A stretch of 64,000 nucleotides of DNA from Azospirillum soli (GTDB lineage Bacteria; Pseudomonadota; Alphaproteobacteria; Azospirillales; Azospirillaceae): positions 1 to 64,000 of the forward strand of contig NZ_JAGINQ010000013.1 of the NCBI RefSeq assembly GCF_017876165.1, written 5' to 3'. The translations under genes and the position numbers were made by a program. The notes under the pieces are model-generated. The model was not told the origin of the DNA. It did not search any database and saw only the letters and a program-made list of their open reading frames with translations. Position 1 is the stretch's first letter. Each line of letters begins with the position of its first letter. Positions 17,609 through 25,821 of the stretch are shown here, piece by piece.

Positions 17609-18190
17609 TCAGCCGACCACGCGCCACGTCCCGTCCACCTGCTGGCAGGCGGTGCCGTAGCCTCGCTCGATCCTTCCTCCGATGGCGAGGCTGGTCTGGA
17701 ACTCGCGGCAATGCTCGCCGGACGGCCCCACGCCGTCGCGCGTGGGCGTGAAGCTGCCCCAGTTGCCGGACTGCGGGTTGTTCCAGCGGATGGTGCTGCC
17801 GGTCGGCGCCGCATAGGCTTGGCCGGCGGCCTGCTGGGCGTAGCTGTGGTCGGCACGGTCCAGCGACCGCCCGGCCGCGTTGCCCAGCGCCGCGCCGATC
17901 AGCGTGCCGATGCCGGTGGTGACCAGCTTGCCGGTGCCACCGCCGAAGCGTGACCCGGCCAGACCGCCGACCACGCCGCCCAGGATGGTGCCGACGGTCT
18001 GCTTGTTCCCGTCGAACATGCCATCACCGCTTCCATACCCGGTGCCGCCATAGCCGGTGTTGTACCCATACCCGGCCCCGTACGCGGCGTTGCCGTACCC
18101 GTATCCACCACCATAACCGCCATAAGGGCTGGCGCACCCGGCGAGCAGGCCCAGCGACAGGGCGGCTGCGATGAACGGCTTGGCTTTCAT
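17609..18190 (-). CDS. Glycine-zipper outer-membrane lipoprotein, 17-kDa surface antigen-like
   Basis: Protein of 193 residues with a lipoprotein signal (LSLGLLAGCA; Cys at about 19). A Gly/Tyr-rich low-complexity stretch follows (about 22-57, YGGYGGGYGYG-like). Next comes a glycine-zipper 2TM segment (TVGTILGGVVGGLAGSRFGG then IGTLIGAALGNAAGRSLD). The C-terminal domain (WNNPQSGNWGSFTP through CREFQTSLAIGGRIERGYGT and CQQVDGTWRVV) resembles RickA/17-kDa surface antigens. It is expected to be anchored in the outer membrane and contribute to envelope integrity. Convergent with the chemoreceptor. Confidence 0.85.
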   Translation of the reverse strand: MKAKPFIAAALSLGLLAGCASPYGGYGGGYGYGNAAYGAGYGYNTGYGGTGYGSGDGMFDGNKQTVGTILGGVVGGLAGSRFGGGTGKLVTTGIGTLIGAALGNAAGRSLDRADHSYAQQAAGQAYAAPTGSTIRWNNPQSGNWGSFTPTRDGVGPSGEHCREFQTSLAIGGRIERGYGTACQQVDGTWRVVG

Positions 18191-18336
18191 GGCACGACCT
18201 CACGTTCGAAACTCATGTGTACGAACATGGCTGCCCCGCAAATATTCCGTCCGCTTGGCGGAACGGCGCCGTTACCCCTATGATCAAGAAAATGGCCGCG
18301 CAAACACAGCCGGCAAGAACGATTTGGGAGGAGACG

Positions 18337-19953
18337 ATGCTGCCGCAAGCGGACAGCTACGAGGGCCTTCGCGACCGCTTCGCCTGGGCGGTCCCGGCCC
18401 GGTACAACATCGGCGTGGACGTCTGCGACAAGTGGGCCGAGCGTGACCCGGAGCGCCTCGCCCTGATCCACAAGCGCCGCGACGGCGCGGTGGATGAGTT
18501 CACCTTCGCCGACATCAAAGGGCGGTCGAACCGCCTCGCCAACGCGCTGGCCGCGCACGGCGTTTCGCGCGGCGACCGGGTCGGCATTCTGCTGCCCCAG
18601 GCGCCCGAAACGGCCATCAGCCACGTCGCCGTCTACAAGATGGGCGGCATCGCCGTGCCGCTGTTCTCGCTCTTCGGCGTCGAGGCGCTGGAATACCGGC
18701 TCGGCAACTGCGGGGCCAAGGCGGTGGTCACCGACGCGACCGGCGCCGCCAAGCTGGCGCAGATCCGCGACCGGCTGCCCGACCTGAAACTGGTCCTGCG
18801 CATCGACGGCGCCGGGGAGGGCGAACTCGACTTCCACAGCCTCGTTCAGAACGCCTCGGACGCCTTCACGCCCGTCGATACGGCGGCGGACGACCCGGCG
18901 GTCATCATCTACACCTCCGGCACCACCGGCCAGCCGAAGGGCGCGCTGCATGCCCACCGTGTCCTGCTCGGCCATCTGCCGGGCGTGGAAATTTCGCACG
19001 ACCTGTTCCCTCAAGCCCACGACCGCATCTGGACGCCCGCCGACTGGGCTTGGATCGGCGGCCTGCTCGACGTGCTGCTGCCGGCCTGGCACCACGGCGT
19101 GACCGTCGTGTCCCACCGTTTCGAGAAGTTCGACGCGGAGGAGGCCTTCCGCCTGATCGCCGACTTCCAGGTGCGCAACGCCTTCCTGCCGCCGACCGCG
19201 CTGAAGATGATGCGCGGCGTCCGCGACCCGAAAAGCCGCTGGAGCTATTCCATGCGCTCCATCGCCAGCGGCGGCGAGACGCTGGGCGCCGAACTGCTCG
19301 ATTGGGGCCGCCAGACCTTCGGCCTGACCATCAACGAGTTCTATGGCCAGACCGAGTGCAACATGATCGTGTCGTCCTGCGCGACGATCATGCCCTCCAA
19401 GCCCGGCATCATGGGCCGCCCGGCCCCCGGCCACGACGTGGCGGTGATTGACGGGGAGGGCAACCGGCTGCCGCCGAACCAGCTCGGCCTGATCGCCGTG
19501 CACCGTCCGGATCCGGTGATGTTCCTGCAATACTGGAACAACCCCCAGGCCACGGCGGCCAAGTTCATCGGAGACTGGCTGGTCACCGGCGACCAGGGCG
19601 AGCTGGACGAGGACGGCTACATCCGCTTCGTCGGCCGCGACGACGACGTGATCACGTCCGCCGGCTATCGCATCGGCCCCGGCGAGATCGAGGACTGCCT
19701 GATCGGCCACCCCGCCGTGCGCATGGCCGCCGTGGTCGGCGTTCCCGATCCCCTGCGCACCGAGATCGTGAAGGCCTTCATCGTCCTTCAGGAGAACGTA
19801 AAACCGGATGACGCCCTGGTCGCCTCGATCCAGGAACACGTCAAGACCCGCCTTGCCGCCCACGAATACCCGCGCGCCATCGAATTCGTGGACAGCCTTC
19901 CCATGACCACCACCGGTAAGATCATCCGCCGCGAACTGCGATCGCGGGGTTAA
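18337..19953 (+). CDS. AMP-dependent acyl-CoA synthetase (acetyl-CoA synthetase-like)
   Basis: Protein of 538 residues. The ATG at 18337 follows a near-perfect Shine-Dalgarno (GGGAGGAGA); a longer frame upstream lacks homology. The AMP-binding motif is IYTSGTTGQPKGALHAH (about 191-207). NEFYGQTECNM, the GYRIGPGEIEDCL hinge and the catalytic Lys in MTTTGKIIRREL are all visible. TPADWAWIGG and the general pattern resemble short/medium-chain or aromatic acyl-CoA ligases near AcsA. Its position inside the split LIV-type transporter cluster suggests it activates the imported acid. The substrate is not determinable from sequence. Confidence 0.88.
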   Translation: MLPQADSYEGLRDRFAWAVPARYNIGVDVCDKWAERDPERLALIHKRRDGAVDEFTFADIKGRSNRLANALAAHGVSRGDRVGILLPQAPETAISHVAVYKMGGIAVPLFSLFGVEALEYRLGNCGAKAVVTDATGAAKLAQIRDRLPDLKLVLRIDGAGEGELDFHSLVQNASDAFTPVDTAADDPAVIIYTSGTTGQPKGALHAHRVLLGHLPGVEISHDLFPQAHDRIWTPADWAWIGGLLDVLLPAWHHGVTVVSHRFEKFDAEEAFRLIADFQVRNAFLPPTALKMMRGVRDPKSRWSYSMRSIASGGETLGAELLDWGRQTFGLTINEFYGQTECNMIVSSCATIMPSKPGIMGRPAPGHDVAVIDGEGNRLPPNQLGLIAVHRPDPVMFLQYWNNPQATAAKFIGDWLVTGDQGELDEDGYIRFVGRDDDVITSAGYRIGPGEIEDCLIGHPAVRMAAVVGVPDPLRTEIVKAFIVLQENVKPDDALVASIQEHVKTRLAAHEYPRAIEFVDSLPMTTTGKIIRRELRSRG

Positions 19954-19966
19954 CGAGAAAGACGAA

Positions 19967-20719
19967 ATGCCTGATCTGTTAGCGACTTCTGCTCTCCTCC
20001 TTTCCGCCGCTTTTTTCGCCGGGGCGATGAACGCCGTTGCCGGCGGCGGCAGCTTCCTGACGCTTCCCGCTCTCATCTACGCGGGCGTTCCGCCGGTGGC
20101 CGCCAACGCCACCGGCACCGTCGCACTGCTGCCGGGCTACGCCAGCGGCATGTACGGCTACCGTCACGACCTGGAACCGTTCGGCGGAGTCGGCCTCATC
20201 CCACTCTCGCTGGTCAGCCTCGTGGGTGGGCTGGTCGGGGCGGGCCTGCTGCTGGTCACGCCGGACGAGATCTTCCGCGACATCGTCCCCTGGCTCCTTC
20301 TCGTCGCGACGGCGCTGTTCGCCTTCGGCGGTTCCATCTCCGCCAAGCTGCGGAACGTCGGCCTGCACGGCACCGGCGCTCTGCTCGCCACGCTGTTCGT
20401 GGTGTCGGTCTACGGCGGTTACTTCAACGGCGGGCTCGGCATTCTTCTGCTGGCGCAGTTCAGCCTGTTCGGGATGACCAACCTGAACGCGATGAACGGG
20501 CTGAAGAACCTGTTCTCGACCGTGCTGACCGCCATCGCCGTGGTGACCTACGCGGTCGGCGGGGCGGTGGATTGGCGCTACGCGGCGCTGATGACCGTCG
20601 CGGCGGTGGTCGGCGGCTATGCCGGCGCGCGCGTTGGGCGGAAGATCCCCCCGCGCATCCTGCGCACCGCCATCATCGCGGTCGGTCTGGTGATGAGCGC
20701 ACTCTTCTTCTTCAAATAA
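19967..20719 (+). CDS. TSUP-family (TauE/SafE) membrane transporter
   Basis: Protein of 250 residues starting 13 bases after the acyl-CoA synthetase stop. It has about eight hydrophobic helices in two repeats. The N-terminal repeat has the typical GAMNAVAGGGSFLTLPALI and the second repeat has YGGYFNGGLGILLLAQFSLF. Members export sulfite, sulfoacetate or other organosulfur and organic anions, or import small acids. Its co-location with the ligase and livF suggests handling of a by-product of the same catabolic route, which is inference. No Shine-Dalgarno stronger than GAGAAAG is seen. Confidence 0.88.
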   Translation: MPDLLATSALLLSAAFFAGAMNAVAGGGSFLTLPALIYAGVPPVAANATGTVALLPGYASGMYGYRHDLEPFGGVGLIPLSLVSLVGGLVGAGLLLVTPDEIFRDIVPWLLLVATALFAFGGSISAKLRNVGLHGTGALLATLFVVSVYGGYFNGGLGILLLAQFSLFGMTNLNAMNGLKNLFSTVLTAIAVVTYAVGGAVDWRYAALMTVAAVVGGYAGARVGRKIPPRILRTAIIAVGLVMSALFFFK

Positions 20720-20738
20720 GTGCGCTACAGTGCCGGCC

Positions 20739-21443
20739 ATGCTGACCGTATCCGATCTCGACCTGTATTACGGCGACGCCCAGGCGCTCGACGGTGTCTC
20801 CATCGTGGTGGAGGCCGGCACCACCACGGCCATCGTCGGCGCCAACGGTGCGGGCAAGACCTCGCTGATCCGCACCATCTCCGGCATCCTGAAGCCGGCG
20901 CGCGGCAGCATCCGCTTCAAGGGGCAGGAGATCGCCGGCCTGCCCAGCCACCTCGTCTGCGACCTCGGCGTCGGGCAAGTGGCGGAGGGGCGGCAGATCT
21001 TCCCCTCGCTCAGCGTGCGCGAGAATCTGGAAATGGGCGCCGTCATCCCGCGCGCCCGCGCCACGGCGAAACAGACCTTCGATCAGGTCCTGTCCCTGTT
21101 CCCCCGCCTGAACGAGCGGTTGGATCAGGCGGCCGGAACCTTGTCGGGTGGCGAGCAGCAGATGCTCGCCATCGGCCGCTGCCTGATGGGCAAGCCCGAA
21201 CTGATCATGTTCGACGAGCCTTCGCTCGGCCTCGCCCCCGCCCTGGTGCACGAGCTGTTCCGCACCATCCGCGATCTGGCGGCCGGCGGCATGACCATCA
21301 TCCTGGTGGAGCAGAACGTCGCCGCCTCGCTGAAGCTGGCGCAGCGGGCCTACGTGCTGGAAAACGGCCGCGTCGTCCTGTCCGGCACGGGCGAGGGCCT
21401 GCTGGCCGACCCGGCGGTGAAGCAGGCGTATCTCGGCCTATAG
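20739..21443 (+). CDS. LIV-type ABC transporter ATP-binding protein, LivF-like
   Basis: Protein of 234 residues; the ATG at 20739 is preferred over a GTG nine bases upstream, though neither has a clear Shine-Dalgarno. Walker A is GANGAGKTSLIRTI, the signature is LSGGEQQML, Walker B is LIMFDEPSLGLAP, and the switch is VEQNV. The family's LivF pattern YGDAQALDGVS is present at the N-terminus. It completes the livHMG transporter encoded 5 kb upstream on the same strand, separated from it by a chemoreceptor, a lipoprotein on the other strand, the ligase and the TSUP gene. Confidence 0.92.
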   Translation: MLTVSDLDLYYGDAQALDGVSIVVEAGTTTAIVGANGAGKTSLIRTISGILKPARGSIRFKGQEIAGLPSHLVCDLGVGQVAEGRQIFPSLSVRENLEMGAVIPRARATAKQTFDQVLSLFPRLNERLDQAAGTLSGGEQQMLAIGRCLMGKPELIMFDEPSLGLAPALVHELFRTIRDLAAGGMTIILVEQNVAASLKLAQRAYVLENGRVVLSGTGEGLLADPAVKQAYLGL

Positions 21444-21448
21444 GACGC

Positions 21449-21724
21449 TCACGCCAGCAAATCGTGATGCTCGCGGTGGCGGTGGATCCAGACGGCCGCG
21501 TAGCTGCAGATCGGCACGACCTTCAGCTTCTCCGCCCGCGCGTGCTCCATGACGCCCTGCATCAGCCGCCCGGCGGCGCCGGTCCCGCGCAGCGACGGCG
21601 GCGCCTCCACATAGGGGATGTACAGCGTTGAGCCGTTGCGCCGGTAGTTGGCGAAGACGATCCGCCCATCGACGTCCAGCTCGAAGCGGCTCTTGTCCGG
21701 GTTGTCTCGAATGGGAGTGCTCAT
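21449..21724 (-). CDS. Small GNAT-type N-acetyltransferase (YjdJ/COG2388-like)
   Basis: Protein of 91 residues of the short GNAT subgroup. The acetyl-CoA loop is seen in VEAPPSLRGTGAAGRLMQGV (with RGTGAA as the pyrophosphate-binding turn). The end KVVPICSYAAVWIHRH is typical of this family. Substrate unknown. Transcribed toward livF, with stop codons only a few bases apart. Confidence 0.8.
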   Translation of the reverse strand: MSTPIRDNPDKSRFELDVDGRIVFANYRRNGSTLYIPYVEAPPSLRGTGAAGRLMQGVMEHARAEKLKVVPICSYAAVWIHRHREHHDLLA

Positions 21725-21746
21725 ACCCCTTTCAACAGCGCCACTG

Positions 21747-22367
21747 CTATTGCGTTCCAGGCGCGCGCGGCGCGCTCCAGCCGCGCAGGACGCTGACCAC
21801 GCGCAGCAGGAAAGCCGCCACCACTGCGGCCACCGCGACCGTCACCTCCGGCAACCCCAGCCGCTGCCCGGCGACGACGATCACCGCGCCCAGCACCGCC
21901 GCCACCGCGTAGATCTCCTCGCGCAGCACGCGGGGCACCTCGGCCACCAGGATGTCGCGCACGACCCCGCCGCCGCAGGCGGTCAGCACGCCCAGCAGAA
22001 CCGCCGGTATGGGGCCGAGCCCGTGGGCCAGCGCCTTGCCACAGCCGGCCACCGCGAAAAGGCCCAGCCCCGCCGCGTCCAGCACCATCACCGGCTTGAC
22101 CAGCTTGTTGATCGGCCGGTGGAAGAAGAAGGCGAACAGGCCCGACGCCAGCGCCGCGATCAGATAGCGGTCGTCCCGCAGCGTGGCCGGCGGCACCGCG
22201 ATCAGCAGGTCACGGACCATGCCGCCGGCCAGCGCCGTCACGACCGCCAGGACGAGAACCCCGATGATGTCCAGCTTGTGACGCACCGCCAGCGTACCGC
22301 CGGTAAGCCCGAAGATGAAGACGCCCGTCAGATCCATGGCGAGCAGCAGCGTGGTGACGTCGGTCAT
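21747..22367 (-). CDS. TRIC-like (UPF0126/YicG) membrane channel protein
   Basis: Protein of 206 residues. The start at 22367 gives the standard N-terminus MTDVTTLLLAMDLTGVFIFG. Two homologous three-helix repeats each carry the glycine-rich signature (VTALAGGMVRDLL and LTACGGGVVRDIL). Bacterial members fold like trimeric intracellular cation channels and conduct K+; some have been proposed to transport glycine. Located upstream of, and in the same direction as, the small GNAT gene. Confidence 0.88.
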   Translation of the reverse strand: MTDVTTLLLAMDLTGVFIFGLTGGTLAVRHKLDIIGVLVLAVVTALAGGMVRDLLIAVPPATLRDDRYLIAALASGLFAFFFHRPINKLVKPVMVLDAAGLGLFAVAGCGKALAHGLGPIPAVLLGVLTACGGGVVRDILVAEVPRVLREEIYAVAAVLGAVIVVAGQRLGLPEVTVAVAAVVAAFLLRVVSVLRGWSAPRAPGTQ

Positions 22368-22495
22368 GATCCATTTGTTGCTGAATGAAGAACAGAGAAG
22401 CCTTCGTAGCACGAATTGTTGTTTCGTGTCTCGGGCCTCACATTGCTCTCCAGACAAGGGGCGAAAGCCTAACAAAGGATCAAGGAGGTTCGGAC

Positions 22496-23194
22496 ATGAT
22501 CACGGTTCGCCATCGCGACGAGCGCGGCAAGGTCAACATGGGCTGGCTGGACAGCCGCCACACCTTCTCGTTCGGGCATTACTACGACCCGGCGCACATG
22601 GGCTTCCGGGCTCTGCGCGTCATCAACGACGACCGGGTGATCCCCGGCGCCGGCTTCCCGACGCACGGCCACGCGGATATGGAGATCGTCTCCTACGTTC
22701 TGGACGGCGCGCTGGAGCACAAGGACACGCTGGGCACCAGCTCGGTCATCCGCCCCGGCGATGTCCAGCGGATGAGCGCCGGTTCCGGAATCCGCCACAG
22801 CGAGTACAACGCCTCCAAGTCGGAGTCCGTGCACTTCCTCCAGATCTGGATCCTGCCGGATGAGGAGGGCATGGTCCCCGGCTACGAGCAGAAGGCCTTT
22901 CCGGCCGAGGAGAAGCAGGGCCGCCTGCGCCTCGTCGGCTCCAAGGACGGGCGTGACGGCAGCGTGACCATCCACCAGGACTTGGATCTCTACGCCACGC
23001 TGCTCGGCGACGGCGATGCGGTGACCCACGACCTGCGCCCCGGCCGCCACGCCTGGGTGCAGGTCGCCAGGGGGCAGGCACGCCTGAACGGCGTCACGCT
23101 GAAGGAAGGCGACGGCGCCGCCGTCTCCGACGAAACCACGCTGACTCTGGACAGCGACAGCGGTGCCGAGGTGCTGCTGTTCGATCTGGCGTAA
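22496..23194 (+). CDS. Pirin-family protein (YhhW-like)
   Basis: Protein of 232 residues with a strong Shine-Dalgarno (AAGGAGG) before ATG 22496. Two cupin domains are present. The N-terminal one holds the metal-binding histidines ([39 protein letters not shown]). E. coli YhhW and human pirin have quercetin 2,3-dioxygenase activity in vitro; the physiological role is uncertain. It is monocistronic and ends at a hairpin shared with the convergent gene. Confidence 0.9.
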   Translation: MITVRHRDERGKVNMGWLDSRHTFSFGHYYDPAHMGFRALRVINDDRVIPGAGFPTHGHADMEIVSYVLDGALEHKDTLGTSSVIRPGDVQRMSAGSGIRHSEYNASKSESVHFLQIWILPDEEGMVPGYEQKAFPAEEKQGRLRLVGSKDGRDGSVTIHQDLDLYATLLGDGDAVTHDLRPGRHAWVQVARGQARLNGVTLKEGDGAAVSDETTLTLDSDSGAEVLLFDLA

Positions 23195-23202
23195 CCGCGA
23201 AA

Positions 23203-23234
23203 GCGCCCTCTCCCGGTCTCGCCGGGAGGGGGCG
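23203..23234. terminator. Bidirectional hairpin between pirin and the next gene
   Basis: GCGCCCTCTCCCGG (23203-23216) pairs with CCGGGAGGGGGCG (23222-23234), with one G-T wobble. It sits exactly between convergent stop codons. A long GC stem without a T-run on either side; probable transcription end for both genes. Confidence 0.55.
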
Positions 23235-23792
23235 TTACGCGTCCTCCGCCGACAACCGGATTCCCATCCGCCGGGCCTCCAGCATGAAGGCGCGGGTCAT
23301 CTGCACCAGATCCGTGCGCCAGTACAGCTGCTCCAGCGGGTTGTCCAGGAAGTCCTCGGGCAGCATGGCGTAGCAGTAGGTCTCCACCGTCCGCCGCTCG
23401 GCCTTCCACGGGTCGGTGCCGTCGCGCCAGCCGATCATCCAGCCGGCGTGCCCGGCGCCGATGGCCCAGCGTTCGAAATGGGGGGAGATGGTGCTGCTGC
23501 CGATGGGGTCGCTCACCGGCACCTGATAGATCGCCACGAAGCGCCGCACGTTCAGCTGAAGCCGCATCAGCAGCGATTCCCCGAACGCGTCCACCCGGTA
23601 CAGGCAGTCCGACGCGCCCAGCACATGGCTGAAGCTGACCTCCGCCCGCCGCGCCTCGGCCAGGGTCAGCCCGGACGGAGTGTCGGCCAGCGGCGGCGAT
23701 TCGTAATCCACGGCGCGCAACGCCTCCGCCATGTCCTCGGTCAGGAAGACGCGGATGCGCTGCTGCGCCTCGTCGATGGTCAGGCGGGTCAT
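23235..23792 (-). CDS. Conserved-looking protein of unknown function
   Basis: Protein of 185 residues with no family I recognise. It is soluble, mixed helix and strand, with aromatic-rich segments (WAIGAGHAGWMIGWRDGTDP, VETYCYAMLPEDFLD). The start MTRLTIDEAQQRIRVF lies 18 bases after the stop of the upstream TIGR02588-type gene, suggesting co-transcription with the TIGR02587/02588 pair. Codon bias matches its neighbours, supporting a real gene. Confidence 0.7.
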   Translation of the reverse strand: MTRLTIDEAQQRIRVFLTEDMAEALRAVDYESPPLADTPSGLTLAEARRAEVSFSHVLGASDCLYRVDAFGESLLMRLQLNVRRFVAIYQVPVSDPIGSSTISPHFERWAIGAGHAGWMIGWRDGTDPWKAERRTVETYCYAMLPEDFLDNPLEQLYWRTDLVQMTRAFMLEARRMGIRLSAEDA

Positions 23793-23810
23793 GGGGTCGA
23801 ACTCTCCTGC

Positions 23811-24239
23811 TCAGGGCTTCGCGTAGCCCAACACGCGCAGCCGCAACTCGTGTGCCTTCGGGTCGCGGTCGAAGAACAGCCCGCCTTCCTGGGTCGATCC
23901 GGCGGGGATGTAGGTGAATTCGGCCTCCGCCGTTTCCACGACCGTCTGCCCGGTCATCAGCTGTCCGGCGATGCGGACCTGAGCGCCGGTCTCGCCCCCG
24001 GTGTTCTCCGCCCGGACGCGGGCGAGCCAGCGCTGGCCGTCGTGGGTCACGCTTTCGACGCTCAGCGCGATCACCGGATCGCCGCCGCTGCGGAACAGCC
24101 CCTCGTAGCCGAGGATCCCGACCGATCCCAGGAACAGCACCAGCCCGATCCCCGACGCGATCCGCGCCACCCAGGAGACGGAGGCGGATTCCTCTTCTCG
24201 GGGTTCTTCATAGGAATCCCGCCGATTAACCTCGACCAT
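23811..24239 (-). CDS. TIGR02588-family membrane-anchored protein
   Basis: Protein of 142 residues, start MVEVNRRDSYEEPREEESAS. There is an acidic N-terminus, one membrane helix (about 22-45, VARIASGIGLVLFLGSVGIL) and then an exported beta-rich domain (WLARVRAENTGGETGAQVRI through GGLFFDRDPKAHELRLRVLG). This layout matches the TIGR02588 family, which is found next to TIGR02587 membrane proteins, as here. No function has been shown to my knowledge. It follows the partner gene after 11 bases. Confidence 0.7.
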   Translation of the reverse strand: MVEVNRRDSYEEPREEESASVSWVARIASGIGLVLFLGSVGILGYEGLFRSGGDPVIALSVESVTHDGQRWLARVRAENTGGETGAQVRIAGQLMTGQTVVETAEAEFTYIPAGSTQEGGLFFDRDPKAHELRLRVLGYAKP

Positions 24240-24250
24240 CCCATCCCCTC

Positions 24251-25108
24251 TCAGACGATCAGCCGGGCGGTGGCGGCGCCCAGCGCGGCCGGAAAGCCCA
24301 GCACCACCATGGCGGTCACCAGCTCCATCATCGACAGGCCGCCGGTCCGCTCGAACGTCCACAGCAGATACAGGCTGACCAGCAGCGCGATGCCATAGCC
24401 GGCGACCGTGAAGCGCATGAAGACGTGCAGGAACGTCGCTTTGCCCCGGCTCTCCTGACCGGCGAATCCGACCCGGTAGACGAAGACGTGCAGCAGCGCC
24501 ACCGACAGAACCGCCAGCAGGATCGCGTGCCACGGCGTCATCTTGTAGGAGATCAGCACCATCTCTTCCGTCGGCGCGACGTTGAAGCCGACGAACAGCG
24601 CGCCGGCCGCCATCAGGAACAGCTCGCCAGGGTAGGAGGAGCGTTTGCGCTGTTCCTCGTCCGGGTCGTCGCCTTCGCCCAACTGCTTGCGCGCCAGCAT
24701 GGCGCCGATGCTGGCCGGCACGGATTGCAGGGCGATCTTGCCGACGATCTCCGTCATGGGCTGGTCGGCGGCGATGATCCCGAACACGTACAGCAGCACC
24801 GCCGACACCAGAAAGCCGACGCCGAAGGCGGTCAGCGCGTCCACCAGATCGTCCTGCCAGCAGAAGGTCTCCTCGAACCCGCTGAAGTAGGACAGGCCGA
24901 ACAGCACCGGCATGGTGATCAGCATGAACAGCGCCAGCCGGAAGCGGTCCATGTAGAAGCCCAACTCCCACATCTCCATGGTCATCAGCAGCGGAAAGGC
25001 GAAGATGACCGCCCCCGCCCCGGCGCGCGCCAGCGCGTGGGCGAAGTGCTTTTCGTCATGAAGCAGGGCGCGCTGTCGGGTGGTGTCCATGGGCCGGGTG
25101 GTGTCCAT
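24251..25108 (-). CDS. TIGR02587-family (DUF2391) integral membrane protein
   Basis: About 285 residues with six to eight membrane helices (AGAGAVIFAFPLLMTMEMWE, ALFMLITMPVLFGLSYFSGF, AFGVGFLVSAVLLYVFGII). The conserved stretch ALFVGFNVAPTEEMVLISYK identifies the DUF2391 group. The start is uncertain because an 18-bp duplication repeats MDTTRP; 25108 or 25090 are both possible and neither has a good ribosome site. Co-directional with the TIGR02588 gene. Cellular role unknown. Confidence 0.8.
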   Translation of the reverse strand: MDTTRPMDTTRQRALLHDEKHFAHALARAGAGAVIFAFPLLMTMEMWELGFYMDRFRLALFMLITMPVLFGLSYFSGFEETFCWQDDLVDALTAFGVGFLVSAVLLYVFGIIAADQPMTEIVGKIALQSVPASIGAMLARKQLGEGDDPDEEQRKRSSYPGELFLMAAGALFVGFNVAPTEEMVLISYKMTPWHAILLAVLSVALLHVFVYRVGFAGQESRGKATFLHVFMRFTVAGYGIALLVSLYLLWTFERTGGLSMMELVTAMVVLGFPAALGAATARLIV

Positions 25109-25111
25109 GGC
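25078..25111. repeat. 18-bp tandem duplication at the TIGR02587 gene start
   Basis: gggtggtgtccatgggcc is followed by a second copy missing its last two bases. On the coding strand this duplicates the start codon and the first residues (MDTTR twice), giving two nearly identical candidate starts. Confidence 0.8.
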
Positions 25112-25165
25112 AGGACAATGCCGGGCGGGGCGTTCCTGTTCCCGCACCCGGCGGGAGAGGGGTGA

Positions 25166-25741
25166 TTACTCCCCCGAATCCAGAAGCGAGTCCGGATCCT
25201 CGGCGTCCACCACCCGCCGCGCGATGTCGTAGGAAAAGCCCGCGCGCCCCAGCGCCGCCAGATCCTTGTCGCGGTGCTCGGCGCGCTTTTCCGGCAGGCG
25301 GTACGGCCCCAACCGCCGCCGCCGGGCCAGCGCCAGCGCGGCGGTCAGGTTCAGGTCGCCGTCCACCTCCTCGTCCAGGGTGTCCAGCGCCTTGTCCGCC
25401 TCGTCCCGCCCGATGCCTTTGGAGGCCAGCTTCTCCCGGATGGCGCGGGTGGAGGTGCCCCGGCGGTGCAGGCTGGCCGCGCGCATTTCCGCATAGGCCG
25501 TGTCGTTCAGCAGCCCGCTGCGCTGGTAGCGCGCGATCAGCTCATCGACCCACCGCGCGCCTTCCTCCCGGTCCGTGCCGTGCGCCTGCACCGAGCGATC
25601 GACCTTGCGCATCAGCACGCGGCGCAGATTGGCCGACGAGGTCGCAAAACGCTCCAGATAATGCAGCGCCGCGTTCTCCAGATACTGCGGCGTGACGCGC
25701 CTGGGGAGCTTGCGCTCCGGTGCGGCTGTTTCGCGCGTCAT
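25166..25741 (-). CDS. recX: RecX-family regulator of RecA
   Basis: Protein of 191 residues. It has the three-helix repeats typical of RecX: LENAALHYLERFATSSANLR, YQRSGLLNDTAYAEMRAASL, and TRAIREKLASKGIGRDEADK followed by ALDTLDEE. RecX inhibits RecA filament growth. The recA gene is not next door. It is divergent from the ABC-2 permease gene with an 80-base gap. Alphaproteobacterial RecX is often annotated only as a regulatory protein because similarity is weak; the repeat pattern here is clear. Confidence 0.85.
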   Translation of the reverse strand: MTRETAAPERKLPRRVTPQYLENAALHYLERFATSSANLRRVLMRKVDRSVQAHGTDREEGARWVDELIARYQRSGLLNDTAYAEMRAASLHRRGTSTRAIREKLASKGIGRDEADKALDTLDEEVDGDLNLTAALALARRRRLGPYRLPEKRAEHRDKDLAALGRAGFSYDIARRVVDAEDPDSLLDSGE

Positions 25742-25821
25742 GGCTGTCTCCCGTCCGGCGGCGGTTGTCGGGACGGTCCGGGCACCCTAAAGTCCCGTCC
25801 GCCCCCGTGAATAGTGATCCG

